DNA of 64,000 bases from Bacillaceae bacterium OF18-1A (GCA_027694045.1 JAQEWB010000011.1:7473-71472), one strand, 5' to 3'. Shown: positions 28,314-37,373, counted from the first letter of the stretch. Notes: generated by a model from the sequence alone, not told the origin. Program-made: numbers and translations.

Positions 28314-28357
28314 AAAGACCTCCCTAACGATTTAATTTCATCGCTAAGAAGGTCTTT
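28314..28357 (-). terminator. Terminator downstream of yutM
   Basis: AAAGACCT (28314-28321) pairs with AGGTCTTT (28350-28357), with an inner imperfect TAACGAT/ATCGCTA stem. Confidence 0.65.
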
Positions 28358-28408
28358 ATATATAACCTACTGATTCAATTTCCGCTTAAACGAACGGAAT
28401 GAAAAAAC

Positions 28409-28762
28409 TTAGCACTCTTCCGGCTTACCAGCATTCGACGCTGTACGGAAAGATGATCCACAACCGCATGATGCGATTGCATTTGGATTGTCGATTGTAA
28501 ATCCTCCGCCAAGCATAGATTGTTTATAATCAATTTTTACTCCTTTAACAATTGGAGCACTTTCTGTATCGATAACAAATTCGACACCGAAAAATTCAAG
28601 AACTGTGTCGTCTTCTTTTGGTTCTACTTCAAATCCTAAGCCATAAGAAAGACCACTACATCCGCCGCCATGTACAGCAAGGCGCACGTACTTCTCTCCA
28701 TCTTCAGCATCTTTTAGCATATCTTTAATTTGAAAAGCTGCTTGTTCTGTTACTTCAATCAT
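28409..28762 (-). CDS. yutM: A-type iron-sulfur carrier protein (YutM/ErpA/SufA family)
   Basis: A 117-residue HesB/IscA-type protein carrying or delivering Fe-S clusters. The three conserved cysteines are present: one in HGGGCSGLSYGLGF and the pair in ASCGCGSSF near the C-terminus. AGGATGG lies 8 nt before ATG 28762. It sits directly after dapF on the same strand, 41 nt apart, possibly cotranscribed. The main SUF operon is 32 kb away, so it serves as a stand-alone carrier. B. subtilis yutM lies in the same general neighbourhood. Confidence 0.9.
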   Translation of the reverse strand: MIEVTEQAAFQIKDMLKDAEDGEKYVRLAVHGGGCSGLSYGLGFEVEPKEDDTVLEFFGVEFVIDTESAPIVKGVKIDYKQSMLGGGFTIDNPNAIASCGCGSSFRTASNAGKPEEC

Positions 28763-28803
28763 GAAATACACCATCCTTTCTGTTCTCATTCTATTATACA
28801 TCT

Positions 28804-29670
28804 TTACGCTTCTATCTTGTACTCATACACTCCGCGGCAAATTACTTCTGCTGGTCCTTTCATTAACACATTTCCTTCGTCTGTCCATGCAATCATTAAA
28901 TCGCCACCAGCTAAATGAACAGTAATTTCCTTACCACGTTCCATCTTTCCGTTTAAAATAGAAGCTACAACTGCAGCACATGCTCCTGTTCCGCAAGCTT
29001 GTGTTACACCGGATCCTCTTTCCCACACGCGGAAGTTCATCTCTTCCTCATTCAAAATCTCGATAAATTCAACATTTACTCGTTCTGGGAACATTTCATG
29101 CGTTTCAAGAACTGGTCCAAGTGTTGTAAGAGGTGCCTGTTCTACATCGTCTACAAAAATAACCGCATGCGGATTTCCCATTGAAACAGCTGTAAATGCA
29201 TAACGGTGATTATTGTATAAGAAGTTCTCACGAATAAATGGCGTTTCACCTTCGCCAAGCATCGGGATTTCTGCACGTGTTAAACGCGGTGCCCCCATAT
29301 CAATTTTTGCTAATGTCACTACCCCATCTTCTACCGTTACTTCTGCCGTCACAATGCCAGCTAACGTTTCAATTGTGAAAACTGTTTCTTCTACTAGTTT
29401 ATGCTCATACGCATATTTCGCTACGCAGCGTAAACCGTTACCACAGCTCTTTCCTTCTGAGCCATCATTATTAAACATGCGCATTTTCACCGGCGCTACA
29501 TCAGATGGGCAAATTAATATCATTCCATCCGCACCAATACCAGTATGAATATTTGAAACCTTTTCCGCCACAAGAGCTAAATCCTCTTCAGGAATTTGTT
29601 CTTCAAACATATTTACATATATATAACTATTGCCAAGGCCATGCATTTTTGTAAAAGAAAATTGGCTCAT
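28804..29670 (-). CDS. dapF: Diaminopimelate epimerase
   Basis: A 288-residue PLP-independent racemase converting LL- to meso-diaminopimelate for lysine and peptidoglycan synthesis. Both active-site cysteines are present: [16 protein letters not shown] and [15 protein letters not shown]. The N-terminus [12 protein letters not shown] is the usual opening. It is preceded by a long non-coding gap and followed closely by yutM. No riboswitch is visible upstream. Confidence 0.95.
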   Translation of the reverse strand: MSQFSFTKMHGLGNSYIYVNMFEEQIPEEDLALVAEKVSNIHTGIGADGMILICPSDVAPVKMRMFNNDGSEGKSCGNGLRCVAKYAYEHKLVEETVFTIETLAGIVTAEVTVEDGVVTLAKIDMGAPRLTRAEIPMLGEGETPFIRENFLYNNHRYAFTAVSMGNPHAVIFVDDVEQAPLTTLGPVLETHEMFPERVNVEFIEILNEEEMNFRVWERGSGVTQACGTGACAAVVASILNGKMERGKEITVHLAGGDLMIAWTDEGNVLMKGPAEVICRGVYEYKIEA

Positions 29671-29802
29671 TTGTATTCACTCCAAAAATAATTTGTTATT
29701 TCAAGTATAAAATGCATGCTTTTAGAACACAATATGAATGTCCCCCGTTTCTCATATTTGACAACGTTTGGCGATGAGCCATTCTTACACAAATTGTGTA
29801 GG

Positions 29803-29833
29803 AAAAAAAGCCCTTCTAAAAGGGCCTTTTTTT
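29803..29833 (-). terminator. Terminator of yuzB
   Basis: AAGCCCTT pairs with AAGGGC-TT and is followed on the minus strand by seven T; a second small hairpin (29876-29903) covers the yuzB stop codon. Confidence 0.7.
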
Positions 29834-29900
29834 ATTTATATTCAGTATTAGCCAAATAACATTTTATATAATGAAAAAGATGTTGCTTATTCGCAACACC

Positions 29901-30140
29901 TTAAAACATTGGATTTTCATCCAAGTACTCATATACATTATTAACAAGTTCTTCTACTGTCGCTCCTTGTACAACTTCACCATTCACAAGAGCAAATGGT
30001 CCTTCAAAACAAATGCCACAATATCCTAAACAACCATACTCCATTACATCTAGATTCGGATCTTTTTCTAATTTCTCTAAAGCTGCCTGTGATCCACTCG
30101 CAAGGTTACCTACACAAAATTCAATTAATGGTTTAATCAA
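29901..30140 (-). CDS. yuzB: YuzB family protein (UPF0349)
   Basis: A 79-residue protein with a thioredoxin-like/2Fe-2S-ferredoxin-like look: [11 protein letters not shown] at the N-terminus, then [23 protein letters not shown]. Four cysteines (one N-terminal, then C-x3-C-x2-C) could bind a metal or [2Fe-2S] cluster, as in the C-terminal part of NuoE-like proteins. It starts with TTG at 30140 behind GGGGGGAG. It is divergent from yutJ, a flavin NADH dehydrogenase-like gene, as in B. subtilis. Confidence 0.85.
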
Positions 30141-30486
30141 AATTCTCCCCCCTGTACTACAAAAAAATTACCTTCTGACTTTATATAAGAAGAAAACTAA
30201 GCTGTTTCTTGTTGTTTTCGTTACACATTCTAAACTATTTAGTTACTTCATTACTTCACTTCAAAGTAGATCATTGTTTCTATATAACATGCTAATAATG
30301 AAATAGTAACTAAAAAGGAAAAACAGTTTACTTTACTTTTCTTCTTAATTGTACAACAGAGTATTCATTCATGCATTGTTATTTGTTCACAAATTCGATA
30401 TAATTTGATTGAGTAAAGTCAAAATATTTTATTAATATAAAATTTTATGATTAGGGGATATTTCAACAGAAAAGGGGTAATCCATC
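30141..30486. other. Divergent intergenic region yuzB-yutJ
   Basis: About 345 nt with no gene or repeat that I recognise. It holds the yutJ promoter at 30376-30404; the remainder is AT-rich with no strong hairpin. Confidence 0.5.
30376..30404 (+). promoter_or_regulatory. yutJ promoter with a palindrome between -35 and -10
   Basis: TTGTTA at 30376-30381, TATAAT at 30399-30404, 17-nt spacer. The spacer contains ATTTGTTCACAAAT (30381-30394), a near-perfect palindrome with ATTTGT/ACAAAT arms that includes a Rex-type half site (TTCACAA). A repressor bound there would block the promoter. Confidence 0.6.
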
Positions 30487-31557
30487 ATGAAACACCTCGT
30501 AATACTAGGTGGTGGCTACGGTGGAATGAGAATTCTACAACGGCTACTTCCAAGCAACCAACTTCCAGATGATGTACAAGTGACATTAATCGACAAAGTA
30601 CCATATCATTGCTTCAAAACTGAATATTATGCACTAGTAGCGGGTACAATTTCAGAAACACATATTCGTATACCGTTTCCTGAGCATCCACGTCTCAACA
30701 TTCAATACGGCACAATAACAAATATTGACCTTGAAGAAAAAGCTGTTCATCTTGATGGTGGCGAAGCGATCCAATACGATGATTTAATTATCGGACTTGG
30801 CTGTGAAGATAAGTATCATAACGTTCCGGGGGCGAAAGAATATACACATAGCCTTCAATCGATTGAACAAACACGTAAGACATATGAACAATTAAATAGC
30901 TTAGAACCAAATGCAACAGTAGCTGTCGTCGGTGCCGGCTTAAGTGGCGTTGAAGTAGCGAGCGAACTTCGTGAAAGTCGTTCTGATTTAAAAATCTATT
31001 TATTTGATAGAAAAGATAGAATTCTATACCCATACCCAGAGAAATTAAGTAGATACGTAGAGGAATGGTTCGTAAAACATAAGGTTGATATTATACGTAA
31101 CTCTAACATTACAAAAGTAGAACCAAATATTGTGTACAATCACGATGAACCGCTTGAATGCGATGCAATTGTCTGGACAGCTGGTATTCAAGCAAATGAA
31201 GTTGTTCGAAATCTTCCAGTTGAACAAGATAGTAGTGGTCGGGTTGTTTTAACAAAATATCACAATATTCCAAATAACGAGCACGTTTATGTTGTAGGGG
31301 ATTGTGCAGCTCTTCCACACGCACCATCTGCTCAACTTGCTGAAGGTCAAGGAGAACAAATTGTCCAAATATTATTAAAACGTTGGAACAATGAGACTCT
31401 TCCTGATGAACTACCTGTTATTAAATTAAAAGGTGTTCTCGGCTCTCTTGGCAAGAAGCACGGCTTCGGTCTACTAGCAAATCAACCGTTAATGGGACGT
31501 GTACCGAGACTATTAAAATCAGGTCTTCTTTGGATGTACAAATATCATAAAGGTTAA
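30487..31557 (+). CDS. yutJ: NAD(P)/FAD-dependent oxidoreductase YutJ (NDH-2-like)
   Basis: A 356-residue flavoprotein. FAD loop VILGGGYGGMRILQ, second dinucleotide loop VAVVGAGLSGVEVASEL and YVVGDCAALPHAPSAQLAEGQG place it in the type II NADH dehydrogenase superfamily, though shorter than YumB and lacking the same C-terminal membrane anchor. The ribosome site AAGGGG precedes ATG 30487. Its divergent partner yuzB has clustered cysteines; together they could be a small redox unit (inference). It is a paralog of yumB at 19.6 kb. Confidence 0.87.
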   Translation: MKHLVILGGGYGGMRILQRLLPSNQLPDDVQVTLIDKVPYHCFKTEYYALVAGTISETHIRIPFPEHPRLNIQYGTITNIDLEEKAVHLDGGEAIQYDDLIIGLGCEDKYHNVPGAKEYTHSLQSIEQTRKTYEQLNSLEPNATVAVVGAGLSGVEVASELRESRSDLKIYLFDRKDRILYPYPEKLSRYVEEWFVKHKVDIIRNSNITKVEPNIVYNHDEPLECDAIVWTAGIQANEVVRNLPVEQDSSGRVVLTKYHNIPNNEHVYVVGDCAALPHAPSAQLAEGQGEQIVQILLKRWNNETLPDELPVIKLKGVLGSLGKKHGFGLLANQPLMGRVPRLLKSGLLWMYKYHKG

Positions 31558-31563
31558 TATTTT

Positions 31564-31594
31564 AAAGGCTGTCTACTATGTAGGTAGCCTCTTT
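31564..31594 (+). terminator. Terminator of yutJ
   Basis: AAAGGCTGTCTAC pairs with GTAGGTAGCCTCTTT with mismatches, 7 nt after the yutJ stop. Confidence 0.6.
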
Positions 31595-31721
31595 GCATCC
31601 ACAAAAAATAATTATCAGATATATTTTTCTCAACATGAACCATGCTTTATTTTTCATTTCCATATTAAAAACTATCGATGAAAAGTGTATGCTATTTGTA
31701 AGTCGTTGTATGATTTCTCAT

Positions 31722-31750
31722 AAGACCGAATTCATTCGGTCTTATTTTTT
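31722..31750 (+). terminator. Terminator in the leader of the Spo0E-like gene
   Basis: AAGACCGAAT (31722-31731) pairs with ATTCGGTCTT (31734-31743) and is followed by a T-rich run. It lies 41 nt before the Spo0E-like ATG, so either it ends a short unassigned transcript from about 31600 or it attenuates the downstream gene. Confidence 0.65.
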
Positions 31751-31790
31751 GTGTTGTAAATACTTTTGTAGGAGGTATTACATTTCCCTT

Positions 31791-31964
31791 ATGAACGTAA
31801 CGAAACTAAACGATCGAATAGAAGCGAAGAAGAAAGAATTGATCTATCTCGTTGAAATGCACGGATTCACTCATGATAAAGTAATCTCCTTCAGCCAAGA
31901 ATTAGATTGTTTACTTAACTTATTAGTAAAGCTTAAAGCTAAAACAAAACGCTGTTCTTTATAA
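31791..31964 (+). CDS. Spo0E-like aspartyl-phosphate phosphatase
   Basis: A 57-residue two-helix protein of the Spo0E family, which dephosphorylates Spo0A~P and so delays sporulation. The helix LNDRIEAKKKELIYLVEMHG and the signature SQELDCLLN (consensus SxxLD) are present. The GGAGGT ribosome site (31771-31776) is 14 nt from ATG 31791, unusually far; an ATT codon in frame at 31782 would be better spaced. Longer frames upstream run through a terminator and are not credible. Confidence 0.8.
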   Translation: MNVTKLNDRIEAKKKELIYLVEMHGFTHDKVISFSQELDCLLNLLVKLKAKTKRCSL

Positions 31965-32028
31965 CCTTATTTTTCTATTTCTCTCTCTTTTTTGATACGA
32001 TATAAAAAGAATCAGAAAGGAGCCATCT

Positions 32029-32688
32029 ATGTTTATATTAAAAGACGTTACATATAAAGATATACTACACATTCCTTATTTACAGATTCAAAACGAAAAA
32101 ATCACTTGTATAATCGGTGAGAGCGGGAGCGGAAAAAGCACATTGCTCCGTATGTTAAATGATCTACAATCTCCAACATCCGGGACAATCGAATATAATG
32201 GAAAGCTAATTTCTGATTATCCCCCTATTCAATTACGACGTGACGTAGTCATGCTTGGGCAAACCCCGCCTATTTTCGATGGAACAGTTAAAGACAATCT
32301 ATTAATGGGACTTCGTCTTTCTGAAAAGCCATTTCCAAATGATGATATTTTGCAAAGCGCATTAAAGGTTGTTAGCTTAGAAAAAAATTTAGAAGATAAC
32401 GCCGATTCATTATCAGGTGGAGAAAAACAACGCCTTGCTTTTGCACGTATTGTGCTCATGGATCCACCTGTTTATTTATTAGATGAACCAACTTCGGCGC
32501 TAGATAGCGATACAGAACGACGCGTTATGAAGCAATTCACGCTACTCGCCAGAGAAAAGAAGAAAACAGTTATCTTCATCACGCATTCGCAACAACTTCC
32601 AGAAGAAATCGCAGACGATATTATTGAAATTAGTAAAACAAACGGTGCTACTAGAAAGGAAGTGCTCTCCGTTGAAGGGCGTTATTGA
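32029..32688 (+). CDS. ABC transporter ATP-binding protein (FetA/YbbL-like)
   Basis: A 219-residue ATPase. Walker A GESGSGKSTL, signature LSGGEKQRLAFAR, Walker B VYLLDEPTSALD, and the H-loop His in IFITHSQQ are all intact. It pairs with the following UPF0014/FetB-like permease, whose TTG start lies 17 nt inside this gene, so the two are translationally coupled. E. coli FetAB exports iron and helps against oxidative stress; whether this pair moves iron or another substrate is unproven. AAAGGAG lies before ATG 32029. Confidence 0.88.
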   Translation: MFILKDVTYKDILHIPYLQIQNEKITCIIGESGSGKSTLLRMLNDLQSPTSGTIEYNGKLISDYPPIQLRRDVVMLGQTPPIFDGTVKDNLLMGLRLSEKPFPNDDILQSALKVVSLEKNLEDNADSLSGGEKQRLAFARIVLMDPPVYLLDEPTSALDSDTERRVMKQFTLLAREKKKTVIFITHSQQLPEEIADDIIEISKTNGATRKEVLSVEGRY

Positions 32689-33469
32689 ACTCCAAATTTG
32701 GCAACTTGCCGCTGCATATATTTTCATTCTTATATTAATCGGACTTGTAAAATTAAAAGGAATACCTCGCGAAAAACAAATTGCGCTCGCAACATTCCGT
32801 ATGACCATTCAGCTCGTACTTGTTGCCTATGTCCTTACATACGTATTTGAAAACAGTAACCCATTTTATACAATTGCTCTCATTACTTCTATTACTACAT
32901 TTGCAATTTTTAATATTTATAAACGAGTTAACATTCCAATGTCTAAAGAATTAAAACGAGTAGCAGCCCTATCCATGGTTGCCGGATCAATCGGGCCATT
33001 GCTACTATTTATCTTTGTCATTATCGGTCACGATCCTTGGTATGCACCGCAATATATCGTTCCGATTACGGGAATGCTAGTCGGTAACGCAATGACTGGT
33101 GTCTCACTTGGTGCAAATACATTCTTAAACAATATGAAATCACAGCGAGGTCAAATTGAAGGTGCGCTAATGCTCGGTGCAACGCCGAAAGAAGCAACTG
33201 CTCCGCTCATTCGAGATGCTTTTGACTCTGCGATTTTACCAACGATTAACTCTATGGTTGGAATGGGGATTATAAGCTTACCAGGGATGATGACAGGTCA
33301 AATATTAGCCGGTGTCTCACCATTTACAGCTATCCAATATCAAATCGCCATCATACTCGGTATTTCAGGAAGCACCGCTTTCGCTGTCATCATCTTCTTA
33401 CAGCTTGGATATAAAACATTCTTTAATAAGCGGTGTCAGTTGAAGGAGATTGACTATGGCGGACGGTGA
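32672..33469 (+). CDS. fetB: ABC transporter permease, UPF0014 (FetB-like)
   Basis: A 265-residue permease with seven predicted helices. IPREKQIALATFRMTIQLVLVAYVL and GMLVGNAMTGVSLGANTFLNNM, EGALMLGATPKEAT and INSMVGMGIISLPGMMTGQILAGVSP are conserved in the FetB/YbbM/YjkA family. The TTG at 32672 has AAAGGAAG 9 nt upstream and overlaps the ATPase gene by 17 nt; the ATG further upstream would overlap it by 65 nt without a ribosome site. It works with the ATPase as a two-gene exporter. Confidence 0.87.
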   Translation: MKGVIELQIWQLAAAYIFILILIGLVKLKGIPREKQIALATFRMTIQLVLVAYVLTYVFENSNPFYTIALITSITTFAIFNIYKRVNIPMSKELKRVAALSMVAGSIGPLLLFIFVIIGHDPWYAPQYIVPITGMLVGNAMTGVSLGANTFLNNMKSQRGQIEGALMLGATPKEATAPLIRDAFDSAILPTINSMVGMGIISLPGMMTGQILAGVSPFTAIQYQIAIILGISGSTAFAVIIFLQLGYKTFFNKRCQLKEIDYGGR

Positions 33470-33479
33470 TCCGGCTTTT

Positions 33480-33645
33480 TGCTCGGTAAATGATGCACCT
33501 TTCTCGGTGAGTGAAATTATATCGGCGATTTTTTGAATATATCGACTGTAACTCAAATTATATCGGCGATTTTTGAAATATATCGATCGTAACTTAAATT
33601 ATATCGGCGATTCGACAAGGAATATCGACTTACCGACAAAAAATG
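33480..33645 (+). repeat. Tandem array of a 41-nt ATATCGGCGATT unit
   Basis: Three units start at 33517, 33558 and 33599, exactly 41 nt apart, each opening TTATATCGGCGATT and continuing to ATATCGA. The array is bordered by CTCGGTAAATG on the left and CTTACCGACAAA on the right, which are inverted relative to each other (TCGGTAA / TTACCGA). Relatives occur at 3.6, 44.9 and 59.9 kb. No open frame spans it. Confidence 0.85.
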
Positions 33646-33652
33646 ACATAAT

Positions 33653-33683
33653 AAAAAGAGGAGGCTAGTCGCCTCCTCTTTTT
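33653..33683 (-). terminator. Terminator of phnA
   Basis: A 13-bp perfect stem (33653-33665 with 33671-33683) directly before the phnA stop codon on the minus strand. Confidence 0.8.
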
Positions 33684-33685
33684 AC

Positions 33686-34027
33686 TTACGCCTTCTTAAC
33701 GAATTGTGATTTTAACTTCATAGCTCCGAAACCGTCGATTTTGCAATCAATATCGTGATCACCATCAACTAGGCGGATACTCTTTACTTTCGTACCGATC
33801 TTCACAACTGAAGAAGTTCCTTTTACTTTTAAATCTTTAATGACAGTAACAGCATCGCCGTCTTGCAGAACGTTTCCGTTCGCATCTTTTACAACTTTTG
33901 CACCATCATTATTTTCAGCTTCCGCTTCTTGGCCCCACTCGTGAGCACATTCTGGACATACGAAAAGAACGCCATCCTCATACGTATATTCTGAATTACA
34001 TTTTGGACAATTTGGTAAAGTAGCCAT
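33686..34027 (-). CDS. phnA: PhnA/YjdM family zinc-ribbon protein
   Basis: A 113-residue protein with an N-terminal zinc ribbon ([13 protein letters not shown]...VCPECAHEW, four Cys) and a C-terminal SH3-like barrel containing [21 protein letters not shown] and [10 protein letters not shown]. The family name comes from alkylphosphonate loci, but no phosphonate genes are here and true phosphonoacetate hydrolase activity is a different protein, so the function is open. GGAGGAAATGAATTT precedes ATG 34027. Confidence 0.88.
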   Translation of the reverse strand: MATLPNCPKCNSEYTYEDGVLFVCPECAHEWGQEAEAENNDGAKVVKDANGNVLQDGDAVTVIKDLKVKGTSSVVKIGTKVKSIRLVDGDHDIDCKIDGFGAMKLKSQFVKKA

Positions 34028-34262
34028 AAATTCATTTCCTCCGTTCATTATTTATACGTAAAAATCAAAATTGATGTTTACATCTCGATAAATAAAATTT
34101 GTACAGCATTTCTTTATAGTGCCATAGTCTCACGTTATTGACAAGTCTACCTCTAATTCTCATTTTTTATTGTATTTTACAAATTTTCAATTCGTATGGT
34201 GTTTCCAAGTAAAAAAGAAGAACCTTCACAAGATTCTTCTTTTCAAAATAAACGGTTTTCCT

Positions 34263-35039
34263 CTAGAAAAACCACATATTTTCGTCAATGTACATTTGAT
34301 ATTCTTCTAATTCTTCTTCATCTAACTTTTTATTATTTACATACACTTCTTGCCATTCGAAATAATCATCAGTTAAATATACGGCGAACTTAATTTTCAC
34401 ATCTTTCTTTTCTTCATGATCATAACCAGTAAACTCTACTACGTCATAATCTTTTTCTTTTTTGACATACTTCCAATTTGGTTTATCTGTAATAGACTCT
34501 AAAACCTCTCCTTCAAGACTTAAGCGAACAACATTTTTAATATTCGGTTCAGTTGGTACATAAGCTAAACCAAAACTAGCACCAGCGAACAATACAAATA
34601 CTATTACCTGCAAACCAATCATAAGCCCGATATGAGCGCCGCCTTTTGATTGTAAATAATACTCTTTCTTATAATCAGGCACATCTTCTACTTTATGTAA
34701 AATGCGTGTAACATGCTTATAATATAAACGGTTTCCTTGCCATCCGGTAAATACCATCGTTCCAGCGTATATCATAAAATCTATCCACATTGGTATATCA
34801 ACAAAAGTAGCTATAATTAAAGTAGGTATCGTCAGTACTGTAAATAAAATAAATAACTTATACATTTTACGATACGCTAACCAAAAGTGTGGGAAGAAAA
34901 AGGCTACCCAATTCCATGTATTTTCTTGCTCGGGATTTTTCACTTGCCCCCATTTAAAATCGTAATACGCTGTATTCTTTCTCACAGCTTTATGTAATTC
35001 TTGCTGCGAAATTGTTTCTTGTAAAATCGCTTCCTTCAC
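34263..35039 (-). CDS. DUF2628-like membrane protein
   Basis: A 258-residue protein. The first part KNTAYYDFKWGQVKNPEQENTWNWVAFFFPHFWLAYRKMY, followed by two close helices (about residues 62-105), matches DUF2628-like 'WNW.AF.F...W...RKMY' membrane proteins; a further helix lies around residues 138-158, and the C-terminal ~100 residues form an extracytoplasmic beta-rich domain. The start is taken at GTG 35039, 9 nt after GAAGG; ATGs at 35048/35045 are too close to the ribosome site. It opens the accessory-looking stretch between phnA and yuzD. Confidence 0.65.
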   Translation of the reverse strand: MKEAILQETISQQELHKAVRKNTAYYDFKWGQVKNPEQENTWNWVAFFFPHFWLAYRKMYKLFILFTVLTIPTLIIATFVDIPMWIDFMIYAGTMVFTGWQGNRLYYKHVTRILHKVEDVPDYKKEYYLQSKGGAHIGLMIGLQVIVFVLFAGASFGLAYVPTEPNIKNVVRLSLEGEVLESITDKPNWKYVKKEKDYDVVEFTGYDHEEKKDVKIKFAVYLTDDYFEWQEVYVNNKKLDEEELEEYQMYIDENMWFF

Positions 35040-35322
35040 GTACATCATCCTTCTCTTATTTCTATATAATTTTATTGTATATATACAAAATAAAAGAATC
35101 TAACAAAAAATAGTTATATTTCATAAAATTGAACAGAAATCGAATATATTCCGACAATTAACTTTCTCTTATTCCATTTTACTTTTAAATATATTAGAAT
35201 ACTTATGTATCATACCTTTAATACACTAAGTTAAGTATTATATATATTCATTAAAAAGAATGCACCAAAATCATTTTTATACACCCTTTTTAATGAATAT
35301 ATAACTAACCCTAAATCTCTAC

Positions 35323-36981
35323 TTAGCTTTCTACTATTTCAAACATATTTCCGCTTGTGCAACTAATGAATAATCCATCATTAACTTCCTTAATTGATGC
35401 AATAAAATCTATTTCAACAACATTTTTAGGCAGTTTTATTATATTTTTCACTTCGCCACATTCAGCATCAAGTATTATCAATTCTAAATTTGAAGTAGCA
35501 ATGTAAACTTCTCCCCCTCTACATAAAAGAATCTCTGCAATGTTATGTAAAGCAGTATGGTTCCAAATTACTTTGCCCGTTTGAATATGAACACCATAAA
35601 TTCGGCCTTCACCTAAGGACAATACCATCATCTCTCCGATAAGAAACGGAGGCAATTTAATTTCAGAAGGTACATTTACTTCATATAACTTTTGACCGTG
35701 CTTATGATCATAACATTGTATTTGTGTGCTTACACCTTCGTATCTATACTCCGTTCTTGTTAATACTATTTTTGATTCTTTTAATACAATGTAAGAGTAT
35801 TCTACTTCATCAAGAGCTTTTTCAAAGATTAAGTTATGCTCTTCTTTTCCATATTCCCACTTTTGTAGTAAATCTGCTGCTACACATATAAAATGTTCAT
35901 TGTCTAAAGCAACTGGATCATTCGGATAACAACCTTCAATCACTTGTTTCCATCGTATAGAGGCGTCTAATAATCGAATGACAATTGCAGCGTTACTATA
36001 TGCATCAACTTCCCCATATTCATCACAAGAATTTCCTGTTAACACATAGTAATCTGAGTCAAAATGACACTGCACCTTTTCTCCCCCGACTAGGACGTTC
36101 TTTTCCCATACTTTCACTCCACTTTCAAGATCTAATAAAACATTGTATCCTTCTTGTGTAATAACTAGTAAACGTGGTAACTCTTCCCTCGTAGTTTTTA
36201 TATCTTGTATAATATGCCCTTCTATTTCTAAATCCCATAGAAGCTCTCCAGAACTTGATGAAATAGCGTACAATTTCGCAATACTTTCTCCAAATCTATT
36301 CGCATGCCAAATAATTGCGACTCCATTCACAGTTACACAAGTACAATCATCTACTAGCGGAACATGACACTTCCAAATCTCTTCTTTCGTTTCACCACTG
36401 ATTTTACGAATTTCATGGTTATTTTCCTCCACATAAAAGATACTCTTCTCATCATGAGATAATACCGGAGCAAATATCGATTCAACCCCTCTCGCTTTTA
36501 AATACCTCCAATTTAATTCATACTTACCATTTGTAGAATGATAAGTTCGATACATAATTGATTCATTTCCATTTATAAGTTCGAGAACAAATGGCTCAAT
36601 TTCTAAAATTCTATGATACGCATCTTTTATTCGAAAAGAATCCACTCCACTTACATAAATAAACTCTATCTCCTTTTTAAGAAACGAAAACATTACTCTT
36701 AAAAATTGTTCGCTATCAACACTAGCTAACTTCTTTCCTCTCTCATTAATAATGAGACATTCCCCATCTTTCTTCTTAAATTCCACCTTTTTTTCATATT
36801 CATCTAAAAAGACTGTAGCATCATTATATTTAAAAATCTCAATCCAAGCGTCAAACAACTGACAAATCGGTCCTATGATGTCTGTTTTTTCTTGAAACAC
36901 AATACTCTCATCTATACGAAGTACTATTTCTCCCATATTTTCTACCGGCAGTTTATTTAGTGCGATTTGAAATTTTTTCAT
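35323..36981 (-). CDS. Cytoplasmic PQQ-like beta-propeller protein
   Basis: A 552-residue protein whose residues from about 150 onward form repeated blade motifs such as SSGELLWDLEIEG, LESGVKVWEKNVL, HGQKLYEVNVP, QTGKVIWNHTAL and AECGEVKNIIKLP, typical of PQQ-like (PF13360/PF13570) propellers. There is no signal peptide or lipobox, so it should be cytosolic, unlike BamB or dehydrogenases. The N-terminal ~140 residues are not recognised. GGAGG precedes ATG 36981, only 17 nt after the SUKH gene upstream, so the two form an operon. Perhaps a binding scaffold; function unknown. Confidence 0.65.
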   Translation of the reverse strand: MKKFQIALNKLPVENMGEIVLRIDESIVFQEKTDIIGPICQLFDAWIEIFKYNDATVFLDEYEKKVEFKKKDGECLIINERGKKLASVDSEQFLRVMFSFLKKEIEFIYVSGVDSFRIKDAYHRILEIEPFVLELINGNESIMYRTYHSTNGKYELNWRYLKARGVESIFAPVLSHDEKSIFYVEENNHEIRKISGETKEEIWKCHVPLVDDCTCVTVNGVAIIWHANRFGESIAKLYAISSSSGELLWDLEIEGHIIQDIKTTREELPRLLVITQEGYNVLLDLESGVKVWEKNVLVGGEKVQCHFDSDYYVLTGNSCDEYGEVDAYSNAAIVIRLLDASIRWKQVIEGCYPNDPVALDNEHFICVAADLLQKWEYGKEEHNLIFEKALDEVEYSYIVLKESKIVLTRTEYRYEGVSTQIQCYDHKHGQKLYEVNVPSEIKLPPFLIGEMMVLSLGEGRIYGVHIQTGKVIWNHTALHNIAEILLCRGGEVYIATSNLELIILDAECGEVKNIIKLPKNVVEIDFIASIKEVNDGLFISCTSGNMFEIVES

Positions 36982-36998
36982 TATTTCCTCCCTCTTTA

Positions 36999-37373
36999 TC
37001 ATTTTGAAATACTCTTTAATTTCTCAATCAAATCTTCTATACATTCCACTATACATTCTGGCTCCCATTGTCCTTCAGCGTGCATAGCCGTATAAACTGG
37101 ACAATTTTCATCATTACTATCTACAAATATTGGATCACCAAGATACGAATCTATTCCAATTACAATCCAGCCTTCTTTCCAATCACCTTCTGCACTCCCG
37201 ATTAAACTTTGCCCTTCCTCATCTAAACTATAACCAAATTGTCCTTCTTCTATTTCGTCACTATTAAATAATTCTATTGTCATTGGTTCAGATTCATACT
37301 CTAACTCAATTTCATTATCCTCAGCACAATCTACATACGCTAAAAGTTGTTTAACTTTATGATTGTTAATCAT
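36999..37373 (-). CDS. SUKH-superfamily (SMI1/KNR4-like) protein
   Basis: A 124-residue acidic protein. The C-terminal half WIVIGIDSYLGDPIFVDSND then PVYTAMHAEGQWEPECIVECIEDLIEKL matches the SUKH fold, many members of which are immunity proteins for polymorphic nuclease or deaminase toxins. GGAG precedes ATG 37373 by 8 nt. It is the first gene of an operon with the propeller protein. No toxin gene lies in the window, so it may be an orphan immunity protein or serve another role. Confidence 0.7.
   Translation of the reverse strand: MINNHKVKQLLAYVDCAEDNEIELEYESEPMTIELFNSDEIEEGQFGYSLDEEGQSLIGSAEGDWKEGWIVIGIDSYLGDPIFVDSNDENCPVYTAMHAEGQWEPECIVECIEDLIEKLKSISK

Noticed and set aside
33517..33640. 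Possible CRISPR array
   Set aside because: The 41-nt units are contiguous near-identical copies without unique spacers, and no cas genes are in the window.
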